A DNA stretch of 64,000 nucleotides from CAYPGT01 sp964512985 (GCA_964512985.1 CAZELI010000001.1:62001-126000); one strand, 5' to 3'; shown: positions 25,707 to 36,080, counted from the stretch's first letter. Notes: generated by a model from the sequence alone, not told the origin. A program made the numbers and translations.

Positions 25707-28700
25707 TTTCTCTCTGCAAATCGCTTCCCACATGTCTCTGATGGCTTTTTCAAAAAGTGCTATGTGTTTATCAATATTCAAATTAGATGCAAGCATATCA
25801 GCTTTAAGTCTCTTACGATATTGATTTAATCTATTTGTATCTTCAGCCAATTCTACTGCTTTATTAATGTATTCACCCCAATTTGTTGTTATTAATTCAT
25901 CATGTTTAATAGTTCGTAATAGAGAGCTGGAGAAGCGAGATGCCCATCCATTACCTTCTCTGGTAACTATAGGCACTCCCATGTGGAAAGCTTCTACGGT
26001 AGTGGTGCTACCACCGTATGGAAACGAATCCAATGCTATATCTATATCATTGTAGGTCTGCAAGAAATCAAACCTTTCTTTAGTAGATCGAATTATTAAT
26101 CTTGAGTTATCAATCCCGTATCCTTGGAATACTTTGTATAAATAGTTTGCACAGTCTTCTGATATAAGATCTTGTGTGTCAAATATAATTTTTGATTCAG
26201 GTACTTGCTTTAGTATTTTAGCCCATACCTCAAATAAGTCTTCTGAAAGCTTATGGTAGCTGTTCATTGATCCAAAAGTTATGTAGCCATTTTTGATATA
26301 AGGGGCTTCCTTAGAGGATTCTGGCATCCATGGTAGATCACAATGAGTTTGAGCATCAGGAAACATATAGATCTTTTCTGTGTAATATTTTTCTTCATCT
26401 TCTCTGATTACGTGGGGATTTGCAAAAATGAAGTCTATCTCTGGAATAGCAAGAGTTCCGAAATACCCAACGTGACTGACTTGTACTGGTGCAGGTTTGT
26501 ATTTAAAAACCTCTAAACGCTCACCACGAGTGTATCCTGAGCAATCAAATAATACGTCAATGCCTCTTAATGTCATTAATTGAGCTACTTCTAAACTGGA
26601 AATTTTATGAATGGAAGTAAAGGAGTCACTTAATTCTTTGAATTTATCGGTAATTATATCATGCTTAATATTAGAGTGATATAAATGTATTTCAAATTTA
26701 TCCCTGTTCAAATGCTCTAGTAAACTCCATAAATAAAAAGCAGCAGGATGACCATTAAGATCTCCAGATACGAAGCCTATTTTTAATTTAGTCTTATTGA
26801 TATCGTATTGAAAGTTAATATTTAACGGTTGAATATGAGACAAATAAAGCTCATGATATTTTTTTGACAGTTCGAGCAATTCAGACAGGGTTGTAGAAGA
26901 ATCTTTATGCTTCACAAATATTAAACTGCTTAAGTAGTTTTTAAATTTAGGATTAAGTTCGTAAGCGAGACGATAATACTTAATTGCATCAGAGTGTATA
27001 CCGAACCTTGCCGAAGCATCGCCAATACAAGCGTTAATGTAGGCATTATCAGGATCTAAATTAAGAGCTTTATATCCATATACTAGTGCGTCAATGTGTT
27101 GAGAATCTTTTGATAATATTATACTTATTTGATTGTAAATATCACTTTGATTCGGATTCTGCTGAATTGATTGCAAGTAGAGCTCTAAGGCTTTAGCTGG
27201 TTCTTTGACAGCCTCAAGTTTTCTGGCACACCAGTTTAATTCTAGCTCAGGATGTTCACACTTACTTAGCCACATGTCTTTGAGAGATTTAATATATTTT
27301 TCTATATATGATTGAATATTGAAGGAAGAGTTTGTGATCTCGGTTTTTAAACTGAGTCTGTATTTTTTTAATTGATCAATGTCAGCTGCTAATTTTATTG
27401 CTTTATTAATGTAAGCATCTAGATCATTCACTATTAGCTCATTGAGACCTAAGTTTTTTAATATAGAGTATGTAAATCTTGATATCCATCTATCTCCTTC
27501 TTGGGTGATTACTGGAACACCCATTAGCAGAGCTTCCATGCTAGTAGTAGCTCCACCGTACGGGAAGGGATCTAATGCTATATCTATATTGTTATAGTTT
27601 CGTAAAAAATCTCCCCTATCTCTTGTTGATTGAATAATAACTCTACTTGGATCTAGACCTTGCTCAGAAAATTTCGACATGAAATATTCTCGGGTTGAAT
27701 GTTCATGTAAACCTACGGCATCTATTAATATTCTAGAACCAGGAACTTGTTTAAGGATCTGAGCCCAGGTTTGTATTACTTCTTCGCTGATTTTATGTAA
27801 GGTGTTTAGAGATCCAAACGTAATAAATCCATTGCGCAGATAAGGTATTTCATCTGTAGCTTGAGGTAGGTCTGGAATTGCAGCATGAGAATAGAACCCC
27901 TCCATTTTATATACTTTTTCGATGAAACAAGCTTCTTCTTCCTTGGTAAGCATTTGCTGATCAGCAAGAACATAATCCATTTCAGGCATTGCAAGGGTGC
28001 CAAAATAGCCCATTTGTGATATTTGTAGAGGAGCAGGCTTAAGAGTGAAAATTCCTAAACGCTCTCCATAAGTTAATCCTGAAAGGTCTACCAAAATATC
28101 TATTCCATCAGTTGTGATAAGTTCTGCAGCTTTTTTGTCATCTAGTCCTTTTATGAAACTGAGTCTCTGAGAATTCTTCATAAGGATTTCTGTATGTTCA
28201 TCCCGTTTATCTCCATTGTAGTAAAGAAAGATTTCAAACTGTTCCTTATCTAAATTTTCCAATACTGGGATTAGATAGTATGCAATAGGGTGTCTATAGA
28301 AATCTGCAGAAACAAACCCTAACTTGAACTTAGTTTTAGTGGAATCTAATCTAGCTTGATGATCAGGCGGGATTTCATTATTGGACAAAAATTTCTCATA
28401 GAAAATTTTCGTATTATTCGTTATATCTTTTGGCTTTAGACTAAGATCTTTATGACATAAGAAAATGCAGCTTAATAAATATTCCTTAGATTGTGGGTTT
28501 AATTCAAATGCTTTAAAACAAAGCTCTTTAGCACGCAGGCTATAACCTAATTTATAGTTTATTACAGCAAGATGTGCATGTAATTCTGCATCATCTTTCA
28601 TGACTTCAATCAGTGGTGATAAATATTTATAAGCTTGTAAGTAAGAATTGCCTTCTAAGTATAATGAGCCAAGTCTGTTATGGAGATCGGGTTCTTGGTT

Positions 28701-29000
28701 GCCTAAGTCAACTGACTTTTGGTAAAAACTAATAGCCTCAGCTTTTTTATTTGCACCATCCAAAGCTAACCCCATAAGGTAAGTAGCAAACATATCTTGT
28801 GGATTAACATTGAGAGCATTTTGTAATTTATCAATAGCCTTATCAAAATTACCTTGTTTTATATATAGTTCACCAAGCAAAGCATAAGGCTGAATATCAT
28901 TTGTTTTGATTTTTAATGCTTCATGCAAGCATAGTTCGGCTTCAGCAAATTTAGCTTCGTCTAGTAACCTTGCACCTTGAATTATTTTCTCTTTAAACAT
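25659..29000 (-). CDS. Tandem double TPR-OGT (SPINDLY-like GT41) glycosyltransferase
   Basis: A 1113-residue protein built of two complete units: TPRs (about 1-190), catalytic domain (about 220-565), TPRs (about 580-700), catalytic domain (about 730-1090). Each catalytic domain has the GT41 elements: VGFVSADFYRHP / VGFVSGDLNGHP (conserved His), DLSGLTYGERL / DCSGYTRGERL, KPAP-QxSxxGYFGTLA, SLNTLHKIS / SMNSYHKLS (conserved Lys) and DPFPYGGATT / DSFPYGGSTT. GT41 enzymes add GlcNAc or fucose to Ser/Thr of proteins in the cytosol. Its start overlaps the end of the upstream 593-residue sister by 8 bases. The two-unit architecture is unusual. Confidence 0.92.
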   Translation of the reverse strand: MFKEKIIQGARLLDEAKFAEAELCLHEALKIKTNDIQPYALLGELYIKQGNFDKAIDKLQNALNVNPQDMFATYLMGLALDGANKKAEAISFYQKSVDLGNQEPDLHNRLGSLYLEGNSYLQAYKYLSPLIEVMKDDAELHAHLAVINYKLGYSLRAKELCFKAFELNPQSKEYLLSCIFLCHKDLSLKPKDITNNTKIFYEKFLSNNEIPPDHQARLDSTKTKFKLGFVSADFYRHPIAYYLIPVLENLDKEQFEIFLYYNGDKRDEHTEILMKNSQRLSFIKGLDDKKAAELITTDGIDILVDLSGLTYGERLGIFTLKPAPLQISQMGYFGTLAMPEMDYVLADQQMLTKEEEACFIEKVYKMEGFYSHAAIPDLPQATDEIPYLRNGFITFGSLNTLHKISEEVIQTWAQILKQVPGSRILIDAVGLHEHSTREYFMSKFSEQGLDPSRVIIQSTRDRGDFLRNYNNIDIALDPFPYGGATTSMEALLMGVPVITQEGDRWISRFTYSILKNLGLNELIVNDLDAYINKAIKLAADIDQLKKYRLSLKTEITNSSFNIQSYIEKYIKSLKDMWLSKCEHPELELNWCARKLEAVKEPAKALELYLQSIQQNPNQSDIYNQISIILSKDSQHIDALVYGYKALNLDPDNAYINACIGDASARFGIHSDAIKYYRLAYELNPKFKNYLSSLIFVKHKDSSTTLSELLELSKKYHELYLSHIQPLNINFQYDINKTKLKIGFVSGDLNGHPAAFYLWSLLEHLNRDKFEIHLYHSNIKHDIITDKFKELSDSFTSIHKISSLEVAQLMTLRGIDVLFDCSGYTRGERLEVFKYKPAPVQVSHVGYFGTLAIPEIDFIFANPHVIREDEEKYYTEKIYMFPDAQTHCDLPWMPESSKEAPYIKNGYITFGSMNSYHKLSEDLFEVWAKILKQVPESKIIFDTQDLISEDCANYLYKVFQGYGIDNSRLIIRSTKERFDFLQTYNDIDIALDSFPYGGSTTTVEAFHMGVPIVTREGNGWASRFSSSLLRTIKHDELITTNWGEYINKAVELAEDTNRLNQYRKRLKADMLASNLNIDKHIALFEKAIRDMWEAICREKLLCREASINNKILSS

Positions 29001-30774
29001 CTGGCCTTATTTTTTTGCATTGTATTAACCACATATCTCTTATCGCCTGTTCAAAATTCAGAGTATGTTTATTTATATTCAATTCTGAAGCTTCTAATTT
29101 GGTTTTTAAACATTGTCGATAAGATCTAAGACGTTCTATGTCTACAGCTAATCCTGTAGCTTTAAGCTTATAGTCTTCTTGATCCTTAGCGATTAATTCA
29201 GGATAGCCGCAAGCTCTTAAGCAGCCAGATGTATGTCTTGCCATCCATCTGTCACCGTCGATGCTGATAACAGGGACATTCATTAAGAGACTTTCTAGAG
29301 TGGTAGTACCTCCTCCATATGGAAATGGATCTAAAGCTATGTCTATATCATTATAACTTTCAAGAAATTCGGAGCGCGGTTGTGAAGATCTAATAATTAA
29401 TCTTGATGTGTCAACTCCATTGCGGGTGAAAATATTTGTTAAATAATTTTTTGCTGACTCTGCTCCTAATGAGCGATTGTTAAACAGTATTTTGGAATTA
29501 GGAATAGTCTTAATTATGTTAGCCCACATTGCAAGTACATCTGGTGATAGTTTATGGAATGAATTCATGATGCCGAAGGTGATATAACCGTTACGATCAT
29601 AAGGTAGTGAGGTACTCGGCTCAGGCATATCATAGAGTCCAGCATGGCAGCAAATATCAGGAAATTTATAGACGGTTTCTGTAAAGTATTTTTCTTCCCC
29701 TTCATGCACTAGACCATTATCAGCTATGATGAAGTCCATTTGTGGCATTCCAAGGGTTGCAAAGTAACCTACATAACTAACTTGGACAGGTGCTGGTTTA
29801 ATCTTGAAAATACCTAATCGTGCGCCTTTGGTATAGCCAGAAAGATCAAACAGAACATCTATTTCATCTTGTGCGATTAATTGAGCAGCTTCTAAGTCAG
29901 TCATTTTAGTAATGATTTTGAAATCTTTGCTTAGTGCTTTAATTTTCTCGGTAATATTATCCTGATACTCATTAGCTGAATAAATATATATATCAAACAA
30001 TTCTTTATTCATTAATTCAAATACTTGATACATAAGGGCACTAACAGGGTGGGTGCGCATATCTGCTGAAACAAATCCAACTTTAAATTTGGTTTTATTA
30101 GGATCTAACCTTGAATTAACATCTATATCTAAATTACCTTTGGTAATCTCAATAAATTTATGATAAAACTTTTGTCCTAATTCTAGGAAGTCTTTTGGCC
30201 CTCTTGCGGGATTCTTATGCGCTTGAAATACTAAGCAACTAAGGTATTTGCTGCTTTGTGGATCTAGCTCTACTGCTAAACTATAGTGCTTTTCAGCTAA
30301 GTCGTATAATCCTATATTTTTTGCAGTGAAGGCTATATTGTTGTGAATAACAGCATCCTCTGGATTAAATTCTAGGGCTTTAAACATATAAGGTAGGGCT
30401 TCAAAATCTCTTGCGTCCTTGGCTAAGGCTCTGCCTAAACAGTCATAAATATGTCCCTGTTTGGGATTTATAGATAAAGATTGCTTGTATGTTTCTATGG
30501 CTTCAGTGTAATGGCAAGATTTTTCATAGGCATAACCTAGACGTGAAATGATCTCAAAGTCATGCGGTTCACGTTTAAGTGATTTCTCAAAACACTCAAT
30601 TGCTTCATCGTATTTTTTCTGCTCAAGGTATACTTGTCCGAGAATATTTAAGGCTTGAACCTCTGAGGGATTTTTCCTTAGAGTTTTTTTTAATAAATCT
30701 ACGGCATCGTCTAAGCATGATTTATTAATAAACTCAAGTGATTTTTTGATAGCAGCATTAGCAATTTTAACCAT
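28993..30774 (-). CDS. TPR-OGT (SPINDLY-like GT41) glycosyltransferase
   Basis: A 593-residue protein: five to six TPR repeats in residues 1-190 (e.g. ALNILGQVYLEQKKYDEAIECFEKSL region), then a GT41 catalytic domain (about 230-580). Motifs VGFVSADMRTHPV, DLSGYTKGARLGIFKIKPAP, GYFATLGMPQMD, IMNSFHKLS and DPFPYGGGTTTLES are intact, so it should be active. It is first in a two-gene operon with the tandem double enzyme. The likely substrate is Ser/Thr of a cytosolic protein, with the flagellins nearby the obvious candidate. Confidence 0.92.
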   Translation of the reverse strand: MVKIANAAIKKSLEFINKSCLDDAVDLLKKTLRKNPSEVQALNILGQVYLEQKKYDEAIECFEKSLKREPHDFEIISRLGYAYEKSCHYTEAIETYKQSLSINPKQGHIYDCLGRALAKDARDFEALPYMFKALEFNPEDAVIHNNIAFTAKNIGLYDLAEKHYSLAVELDPQSSKYLSCLVFQAHKNPARGPKDFLELGQKFYHKFIEITKGNLDIDVNSRLDPNKTKFKVGFVSADMRTHPVSALMYQVFELMNKELFDIYIYSANEYQDNITEKIKALSKDFKIITKMTDLEAAQLIAQDEIDVLFDLSGYTKGARLGIFKIKPAPVQVSYVGYFATLGMPQMDFIIADNGLVHEGEEKYFTETVYKFPDICCHAGLYDMPEPSTSLPYDRNGYITFGIMNSFHKLSPDVLAMWANIIKTIPNSKILFNNRSLGAESAKNYLTNIFTRNGVDTSRLIIRSSQPRSEFLESYNDIDIALDPFPYGGGTTTLESLLMNVPVISIDGDRWMARHTSGCLRACGYPELIAKDQEDYKLKATGLAVDIERLRSYRQCLKTKLEASELNINKHTLNFEQAIRDMWLIQCKKIRPDV

Positions 30775-30952
30775 GGAAAGTCAGACCATAAATGGTAATC
30801 ATAGATAACTTACCCTACTGCTTTTGGGCATCTCTATACTTATAGGATGATCAAGCTTAATCATTGAGTCTAGTCCAATAAGCCTAGATGCTTGACTAGT
30901 CTTGGATCATATAGAATAGCTTGCCTTTATGCTGCTTGGGAATTATAGTTAT

Positions 30953-32713
30953 ATGCCGAAAAGTCTTAACGCTTCGATAAACGAGTCGCTGAAGCTTGTT
31001 ACTAAATCTAAGATTAAAGAGGCGATTAGTCTTTTAAAGGATATAGTACGGCGCTATCCTTCAAATATCGATCCTTTGCTTTTTTTGGGAGAGCTTTGTT
31101 TAAAGCATGGAGAATGCTCAGCAGCTGAACAGTATCTAAAGCAAGCTTTGAAGCTTGATAGTAAAAATACTATGACTCATTTTTATCTTGGATTAGCTTA
31201 TGAGAAAAATGAGAATAATAAGTTGGCTTTTCATCACTATAGAGAGTCGTTGAATATTGATCCTAATCAATCAGATGTTTTGCATAGTATTGCAAAGGTG
31301 ATTATGCATGATGGACAGAATATGGCAGCTTACCACTATTTTGAGAAGGCTTATAAGATGAATCCTAATGACATCAATCTCAATTCAGATATGGCTTTTG
31401 TTTGCCACTCTCTTGGCAGGGCATCTGAGTCAGCAGCTTTCTATAGAAAATTAATTAATTTAGCTCCGCAGGATAAGCATTACTTAAGTAGTTATATTTT
31501 TGCTGGACATAAAGATGCATCCTGTACTTTGCAAGATCTTAAAAATTCCGCAGAATTATATTATGAGAGGCATATAAATAATCAAAATGAGACGCTAAGC
31601 ATTGATCACTCAGTTAAGCTTGATATTAATAAGAAGAATTTTAGGATAGGTTTTGTTTCTGGTGATTTTAATCGACATCCAGCTGGGTTTTCTTTGTATG
31701 CAGTTTTAGAAAAATTAGCTAAAGATCATCAACTATATCTTTATTACAATGACAAGAGAAGAGATGATTTAACAGAAATATATGAAAATTTAGCAACTAA
31801 ATTTACTAATATTAAAGAAGTAGATAGTCTTAGTGCGGCAAAATTGATTGTCCAAGATGAGATCGATATACTATTTGACCTTTCTGGTTTTACTAAGGGT
31901 GAAAGATTGGAGATATTCAAGCATAGACCAGCACCATTGCAAATATCATACTTAGGATATTTTGGTACTCTAGGAATGAAGGAGATCGATTACTTGATCG
32001 CTGATCACTGTACTATTCAAGATGATGAAGATCAATTCTATACAGAAAAAATCTATAAGTTTGAAAACTATTCCTATCATTCTAGCTTGCATGCTATTCC
32101 AGAGCATGCAATTCAACCTCCTTGCATAACTAATGGATATGTAACCTTGGGATCTTTAAATACTTTTCATAAAATATCCAATACCGTATTAGGTACTTGG
32201 ATCAGCATCTTAAGGCAGATACCAAATTCTAGATTATTGTTTGATTCGAGAAATATGATCTCAGTAACTGATCAAGAATATTTTATAAATTTATTTGTAA
32301 ACAATGGCATAGCTAAAGAACGTTTAACCTTCAGAGCCACAGTAGATCGCGAAAAATTCTTGCAATGCTACGACGAGATAGATATTGCTTTAGATCCTTT
32401 TCCATACACTGGTGCTACTACTACTACCGAAAGTTTATTAATGGGAGTTCCTATAGTAACCTTGTTTGGTAATAAGTGGTCTGGGCGTTTTTCTAGCTCC
32501 ATACTTAAGACCATCGGACATGAAGAATTGGTGGCATATAGTATTGAAGAATACCAAAATAAGATCATTGCTTTAGCAAATGATAAAGAGAGATTGAAAC
32601 ATTATAAAAGGATCTTGAAAACAGATGTTCATAGTTCACCGATGAATATAGATTGTTTTATGTCTGAATTCAATAAAGCATTAGTGAAAATGTGGCAGAG
32701 TAAATGCGCATAA
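30953..32713 (+). CDS. TPR-OGT (SPINDLY-like GT41) glycosyltransferase
   Basis: A 586-residue sister of the previous protein, divergently transcribed. The start at ATG 30953 (MPKSLNASINESLKL) is chosen because it aligns with the sister's MVKIANAAIKKSLEF; the frame opens at 30929. TPRs occupy about 1-185 and the catalytic domain about 220-575, with VSGDFNRHPAGFS, DLSGFTKGERLEIFKHRPAP, GYFGTLGMKEID, SLNTFHKIS and DPFPYTGATTTTES. All expected catalytic residues are kept. It is followed after 26 bases by a GT2 gene in the same direction. Confidence 0.92.
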   Translation: MPKSLNASINESLKLVTKSKIKEAISLLKDIVRRYPSNIDPLLFLGELCLKHGECSAAEQYLKQALKLDSKNTMTHFYLGLAYEKNENNKLAFHHYRESLNIDPNQSDVLHSIAKVIMHDGQNMAAYHYFEKAYKMNPNDINLNSDMAFVCHSLGRASESAAFYRKLINLAPQDKHYLSSYIFAGHKDASCTLQDLKNSAELYYERHINNQNETLSIDHSVKLDINKKNFRIGFVSGDFNRHPAGFSLYAVLEKLAKDHQLYLYYNDKRRDDLTEIYENLATKFTNIKEVDSLSAAKLIVQDEIDILFDLSGFTKGERLEIFKHRPAPLQISYLGYFGTLGMKEIDYLIADHCTIQDDEDQFYTEKIYKFENYSYHSSLHAIPEHAIQPPCITNGYVTLGSLNTFHKISNTVLGTWISILRQIPNSRLLFDSRNMISVTDQEYFINLFVNNGIAKERLTFRATVDREKFLQCYDEIDIALDPFPYTGATTTTESLLMGVPIVTLFGNKWSGRFSSSILKTIGHEELVAYSIEEYQNKIIALANDKERLKHYKRILKTDVHSSPMNIDCFMSEFNKALVKMWQSKCA

Positions 32714-32739
32714 TGTATTAATAGTGTATTATTAAGCTG

Positions 32740-33702
32740 ATGATAACTACATCTGCCAAATACGATGTTTCAATCTTTATACCTGTTTATAATGAAGAGG
32801 ATAATATTATACTCTTGCAGGATAAGATTAGTGCTGCACTTAATGATCAAGGATTTACTTATGAAGTTATTTATGTAGATGATGGTAGTAAGGATGCGAG
32901 CTATTCTATTCTCAAACAGATCGCCAGTAAAAACTATAATATCAAAGTTATTAAATTCAGAAGGAATTTTGGACAAACTGCTGCTATGTCTGCTGGTATA
33001 GATGCTGCTGAAGGCAAAGTCTTAATTCCTATGGATTCTGACTTACAAAACGATCCTAGTGATGTGCCTAATCTCTTGAACAAAATTAATGAAGGTTATG
33101 ATGTGGTAAGTGGTTGGCGTAAAAATCGCAAAGATACTTTTATCGATCGTAAGCTTCCTTCAATGCTGGCTAATAAGCTTATCTCTTGGCTGTCAGGAGT
33201 TAATTTACATGATTACGGTTGCACGCTTAAAGCTTACAGAGCGGAAGTTTTAAAAGATATTCGCCTCTATGGTGAGTTGCATCGTTTTATTCCTATCTGT
33301 GCAAGTTGGGTTGGTGCCAAAGTTACAGAGATTCCAGTGAAGCATCATGAGAGACAATTTGGTAAATCCAAATATGGAATTAATAGAACTTTTAAGGTTA
33401 TTCTTGATTTGATACTCATGAAATTTTTGACAGATTACGTTACTAAACCGATTTATTTTTTTGGTGGTATTTCATTTATGTCAATGGCACTTGCAATTAC
33501 CAGCTTCATTTGGGCATTGACACTAAAGCTCGCTAATAATGTGGATTTGGATGCAACACCATTGCCGATCCTGGGTGCAATGTTTTTTACTGTGGCTATT
33601 CAGATCTTTATGATGGGCATACTAGCTGACCTCATTATGAGAACTTACTATGAATCACAAAACAAAAGTACTTATGCTGTGGAAGAAACCATTAATCTTT
33701 AA
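32740..33702 (+). CDS. Polyprenyl-phosphate glycosyltransferase (GT2, GtrB/DPM1-like)
   Basis: A 320-residue GT2 enzyme with a GT-A domain (VSIFIPVYNEEDNI, VDDGSKDAS, PMDSDLQNDP as the DxD region, and KFRRNFGQTAAMSAGID) and two C-terminal membrane helices (about 235-260 and 272-305). Such enzymes move a sugar from a nucleotide donor to undecaprenyl phosphate at the inner face of the membrane for use in the periplasm. It is probably co-transcribed with the upstream OGT-like gene. The lipid-linked sugar could feed the GT39-type transferase at 55063-56433. Confidence 0.92.
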   Translation: MITTSAKYDVSIFIPVYNEEDNIILLQDKISAALNDQGFTYEVIYVDDGSKDASYSILKQIASKNYNIKVIKFRRNFGQTAAMSAGIDAAEGKVLIPMDSDLQNDPSDVPNLLNKINEGYDVVSGWRKNRKDTFIDRKLPSMLANKLISWLSGVNLHDYGCTLKAYRAEVLKDIRLYGELHRFIPICASWVGAKVTEIPVKHHERQFGKSKYGINRTFKVILDLILMKFLTDYVTKPIYFFGGISFMSMALAITSFIWALTLKLANNVDLDATPLPILGAMFFTVAIQIFMMGILADLIMRTYYESQNKSTYAVEETINL

Positions 33703-33706
33703 GCGT

Positions 33707-34783
33707 ATGAGGAAAGTGCTTCTTGTATTGGCATTGAGCTTTCAGCTTTCAGCTTTGAGTGTTTTGGCTAATAGTGAAAAATATAAAATTGGTGTTAGTT
33801 ATCAAATACCTAAATCTCAATCCATACAACTTAGAGTTACTAAAATTCCTACGGAATATCCCTGGATAGAGAGAGAATCAGATTGGACGGTGAAGCTACC
33901 TGAAATTGGCAGTAATATTATTGCTGAGAACGTTGAGGATATAAAGTTAACGGATTCTTATGGTGGTAATTTCACGATTCCAGCTGGTAGTAAATTCTAC
34001 GCTAAATTAAGTAACTCAACTAAGCCCAAGAGTTTCTGGCGTAAAGGACATGCTGAACTTAGTTTTTATAAACTTGAGATCAATGGTAATAAACCTATTG
34101 ACTTATCGCAACTAGAATTTAATTCCAAAGACCATGTGAATGTGGTTGGTGATAGTTTAAAGAACATCGCTACTACTGGAGCTTTGACAGTAGCAGGAGC
34201 TGTAGCTTTACCATTAATGGTGTTTCATATTTCGTCATTTGCAGGTATGAGCATGCTATCTAACCCTTATGCATTGGGCGGTGCAGCGGCTTTGGGTGGT
34301 GGTATTGGACTGGTTTATGGTATTAAACGTCAAGGCAAGGCATTTATTATAGAGCCAGGAACTGAGCTTACTATGAAGATCGACGATCCTTGGCTGATTA
34401 GTAAACAGCTAGAATCGGCTACCAGTGAAGAACCTAGCGTTCACCATTCAGCTATTAATGATAAATTTAGACTTGAAGTTCTTGATGTAAAGAAAGCTCA
34501 AGATGAGTTTCAAGATACTTGTTTACGAATCTCTATCGTCTACGATAATAAAACTGGTGAAGAGCTTAGATATACATCATTTCAATTATTAGATAGTATG
34601 GGAAAGGAATACGAGCCATCTATTTCAAGCTTTGATTCTAGTGTATTTGGTGAATTACCAAAACAAGGGAAACTAGACTTATATTTTGCAAGTGATTTTC
34701 CTAATACTATTCATAAGCTTAGAGTATTGAGGTACCAAAATCAAAAAGTTTTGGCAGAAGAAAAAATAGTACTGAAAAAATAA
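33707..34783 (+). CDS. Hypothetical exported protein with internal membrane/glycine-rich segment
   Basis: A 358-residue protein from ATG 33707 (MRKVLLVLALSFQLSALSVLANS, a clear signal peptide cleaved near ALSVLA-NS). The frame extends to 33650 inside the GT2 gene, but the signal peptide fixes the likely start. The mature part has a beta-rich N-terminal domain, a hydrophobic glycine/alanine-rich region (about 165-215, GGAAALGGGIGLVYGIK) and a C-terminal domain with KLDLYFASDFP. I do not recognise the family. Position directly before the flagellin array and behind GT2 suggests an envelope role. Confidence 0.65.
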   Translation: MRKVLLVLALSFQLSALSVLANSEKYKIGVSYQIPKSQSIQLRVTKIPTEYPWIERESDWTVKLPEIGSNIIAENVEDIKLTDSYGGNFTIPAGSKFYAKLSNSTKPKSFWRKGHAELSFYKLEINGNKPIDLSQLEFNSKDHVNVVGDSLKNIATTGALTVAGAVALPLMVFHISSFAGMSMLSNPYALGGAAALGGGIGLVYGIKRQGKAFIIEPGTELTMKIDDPWLISKQLESATSEEPSVHHSAINDKFRLEVLDVKKAQDEFQDTCLRISIVYDNKTGEELRYTSFQLLDSMGKEYEPSISSFDSSVFGELPKQGKLDLYFASDFPNTIHKLRVLRYQNQKVLAEEKIVLKK

Positions 34784-34784
34784 A

Positions 34785-34815
34785 GAGAGACCTGAACCTT
34801 GCGAATCGGTCTCTC
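34785..34815 (+). terminator. Hairpin after exported-protein gene
   Basis: GAGAGACC (34785-34792) pairs with GGTCTCTC (34808-34815) around a 15-base loop, starting 2 bases after the stop codon. There is no strong T tract. The remaining 160 bases to the first flagellin hold only short inverted repeats such as GTTCTACGTGGAAC. Confidence 0.5.
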
Positions 34816-34976
34816 GTCTCCCTTATACTTTTATTCAATTGTGCCGTGCTTCTTTGTGTGACAGTTCTACGTGGAACTGCTCTTCAGTTCTACTCCTTTT
34901 ATTTCACTGTGTTTACACAAGCTCGTGAGAGCTTTAACACATTACGTCATAATTTTAAGAACTTTTAGTTACCTGA

Positions 34977-35870
34977 TTATGGTAATAAATTCAATGCAAG
35001 TTGCGGCGTAGCATTAGCTTGAGTAAGCATTGTTGCTGCTGCTTGTTGTAGAATTTGATTCTTCAATAAATGGCTGCTTTCAGAAGCTACGTCCACGTCT
35101 CTAATCCTTGATCTAGCTGCAGAAGTGTTTTCAATAGCCACATCTAAGTATTCGCTCTTAGACTCTAGTGAGTTTTGAGCAGCTCCTAGATATGATCTCA
35201 TTCTTGATAAGTTATCAATCATAGTATCAAGTGATGTTAAAGCTGAAGTACTAGCAGTAGTAGTTGAACTTTGAGAACTCACGCTACCACCTACATGTAA
35301 TGTATTTAAAGCAAATGAAGCACTTTCTCCGATGCTTCCAGCTGCAGTAGAACTTATATCAATATTGATACCTGCTGCGGTTGCTCCTGTAAGTACAATG
35401 GAAGTAGTCTCACCGTTATTAGCACCTGTTTGAAGTGTTTTGGTAGTAGCACTCTTAATGATAGCCACACCGTTAAATTTAGTAGCTTTAGCTATATCAT
35501 CAATAGTTGTAATTCTTTCATTGATCTCTCTTTGAATAGCATCTTTTTCAGCTGAACTATTGGTTCCATTACTTGATTGAACGACTAGTTCGCGAATTCT
35601 TTGCATATTGTCCTGAACTATAGACAAGGCTCCTTCTGCCGTTTGTATTAAAGAAATACCGTCGCCAACGTTCTGTTTGGCCTTTTCTAAACCTCTTATA
35701 TCTGAAGTCATACCTTCGCTGATACTTAGACCAGCAGCGTCATCGCCAGCTCTATTAATTCTTAAACCTGTTGAAAGCTTTTCTATAGATTTTTGCATTT
35801 CAAAAGCATTCTTTCCTAATGCTCTTTGTGCAAAAAGGCTTTGGGTATTGGTATTGACTACGATTGGCAT
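34977..35870 (-). CDS. Flagellin, paralog 1
   Basis: A 297-residue flagellar filament subunit. The conserved N-terminal D0/D1 (VNTNTQSLFAQRAL, KLSTGLRINRAGDDAAGLSI, GDGISLIQTAEGAL) and C-terminal D1/D0 (NTSAARSRIRDVDVASES, ILQQAAATMLTQANATPQ) are complete. The middle (about 145-215) is short and Ser/Thr-rich, so the filament has little outer domain. AAGGAG precedes the ATG. It has its own sigma-28 promoter at 35925-35952. The Ser/Thr-rich centre is a plausible target of the GT41 enzymes nearby. Confidence 0.96.
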   Translation of the reverse strand: MPIVVNTNTQSLFAQRALGKNAFEMQKSIEKLSTGLRINRAGDDAAGLSISEGMTSDIRGLEKAKQNVGDGISLIQTAEGALSIVQDNMQRIRELVVQSSNGTNSSAEKDAIQREINERITTIDDIAKATKFNGVAIIKSATTKTLQTGANNGETTSIVLTGATAAGINIDISSTAAGSIGESASFALNTLHVGGSVSSQSSTTTASTSALTSLDTMIDNLSRMRSYLGAAQNSLESKSEYLDVAIENTSAARSRIRDVDVASESSHLLKNQILQQAAATMLTQANATPQLALNLLP

Positions 35871-35924
35871 AATAGGTCTCCTTTGATTTAGATTTGTACA
35901 GTTCAGTATCCCTGATGATTATAT

Positions 35925-35952
35925 ATATCGGCTATATGGTCTAGATACTTTA
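35925..35952 (-). promoter_or_regulatory. Sigma-28 (FliA) promoter of flagellin 1
   Basis: On the minus strand TAAAGT (35952-35947), 14-base spacer, GCCGATAT (35932-35925), about 55 bases before the ATG. This matches the TAAA-N15-GCCGATAA consensus of FliA. Confidence 0.88.
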
Positions 35953-36006
35953 ACTTATTTGTAAGAAATTTCAAATATTTTTCAGCTAAAAGCTAGAAAA
36001 TGAAAG

Positions 36007-36040
36007 GCAAAAAAGAGAGACCCAATTAAGGATCTCTCTC
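36007..36040 (-). terminator. Rho-independent terminator of flagellin 2
   Basis: On the minus strand a GAGAGAGATCC / GGTCTCTC stem is followed by a run of six T. It lies about 40 bases after the flagellin 2 stop. Confidence 0.75.
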
Positions 36041-36080
36041 ATAAAGCTGACGATTTAATCAATCGATAACTTTTAAATAT

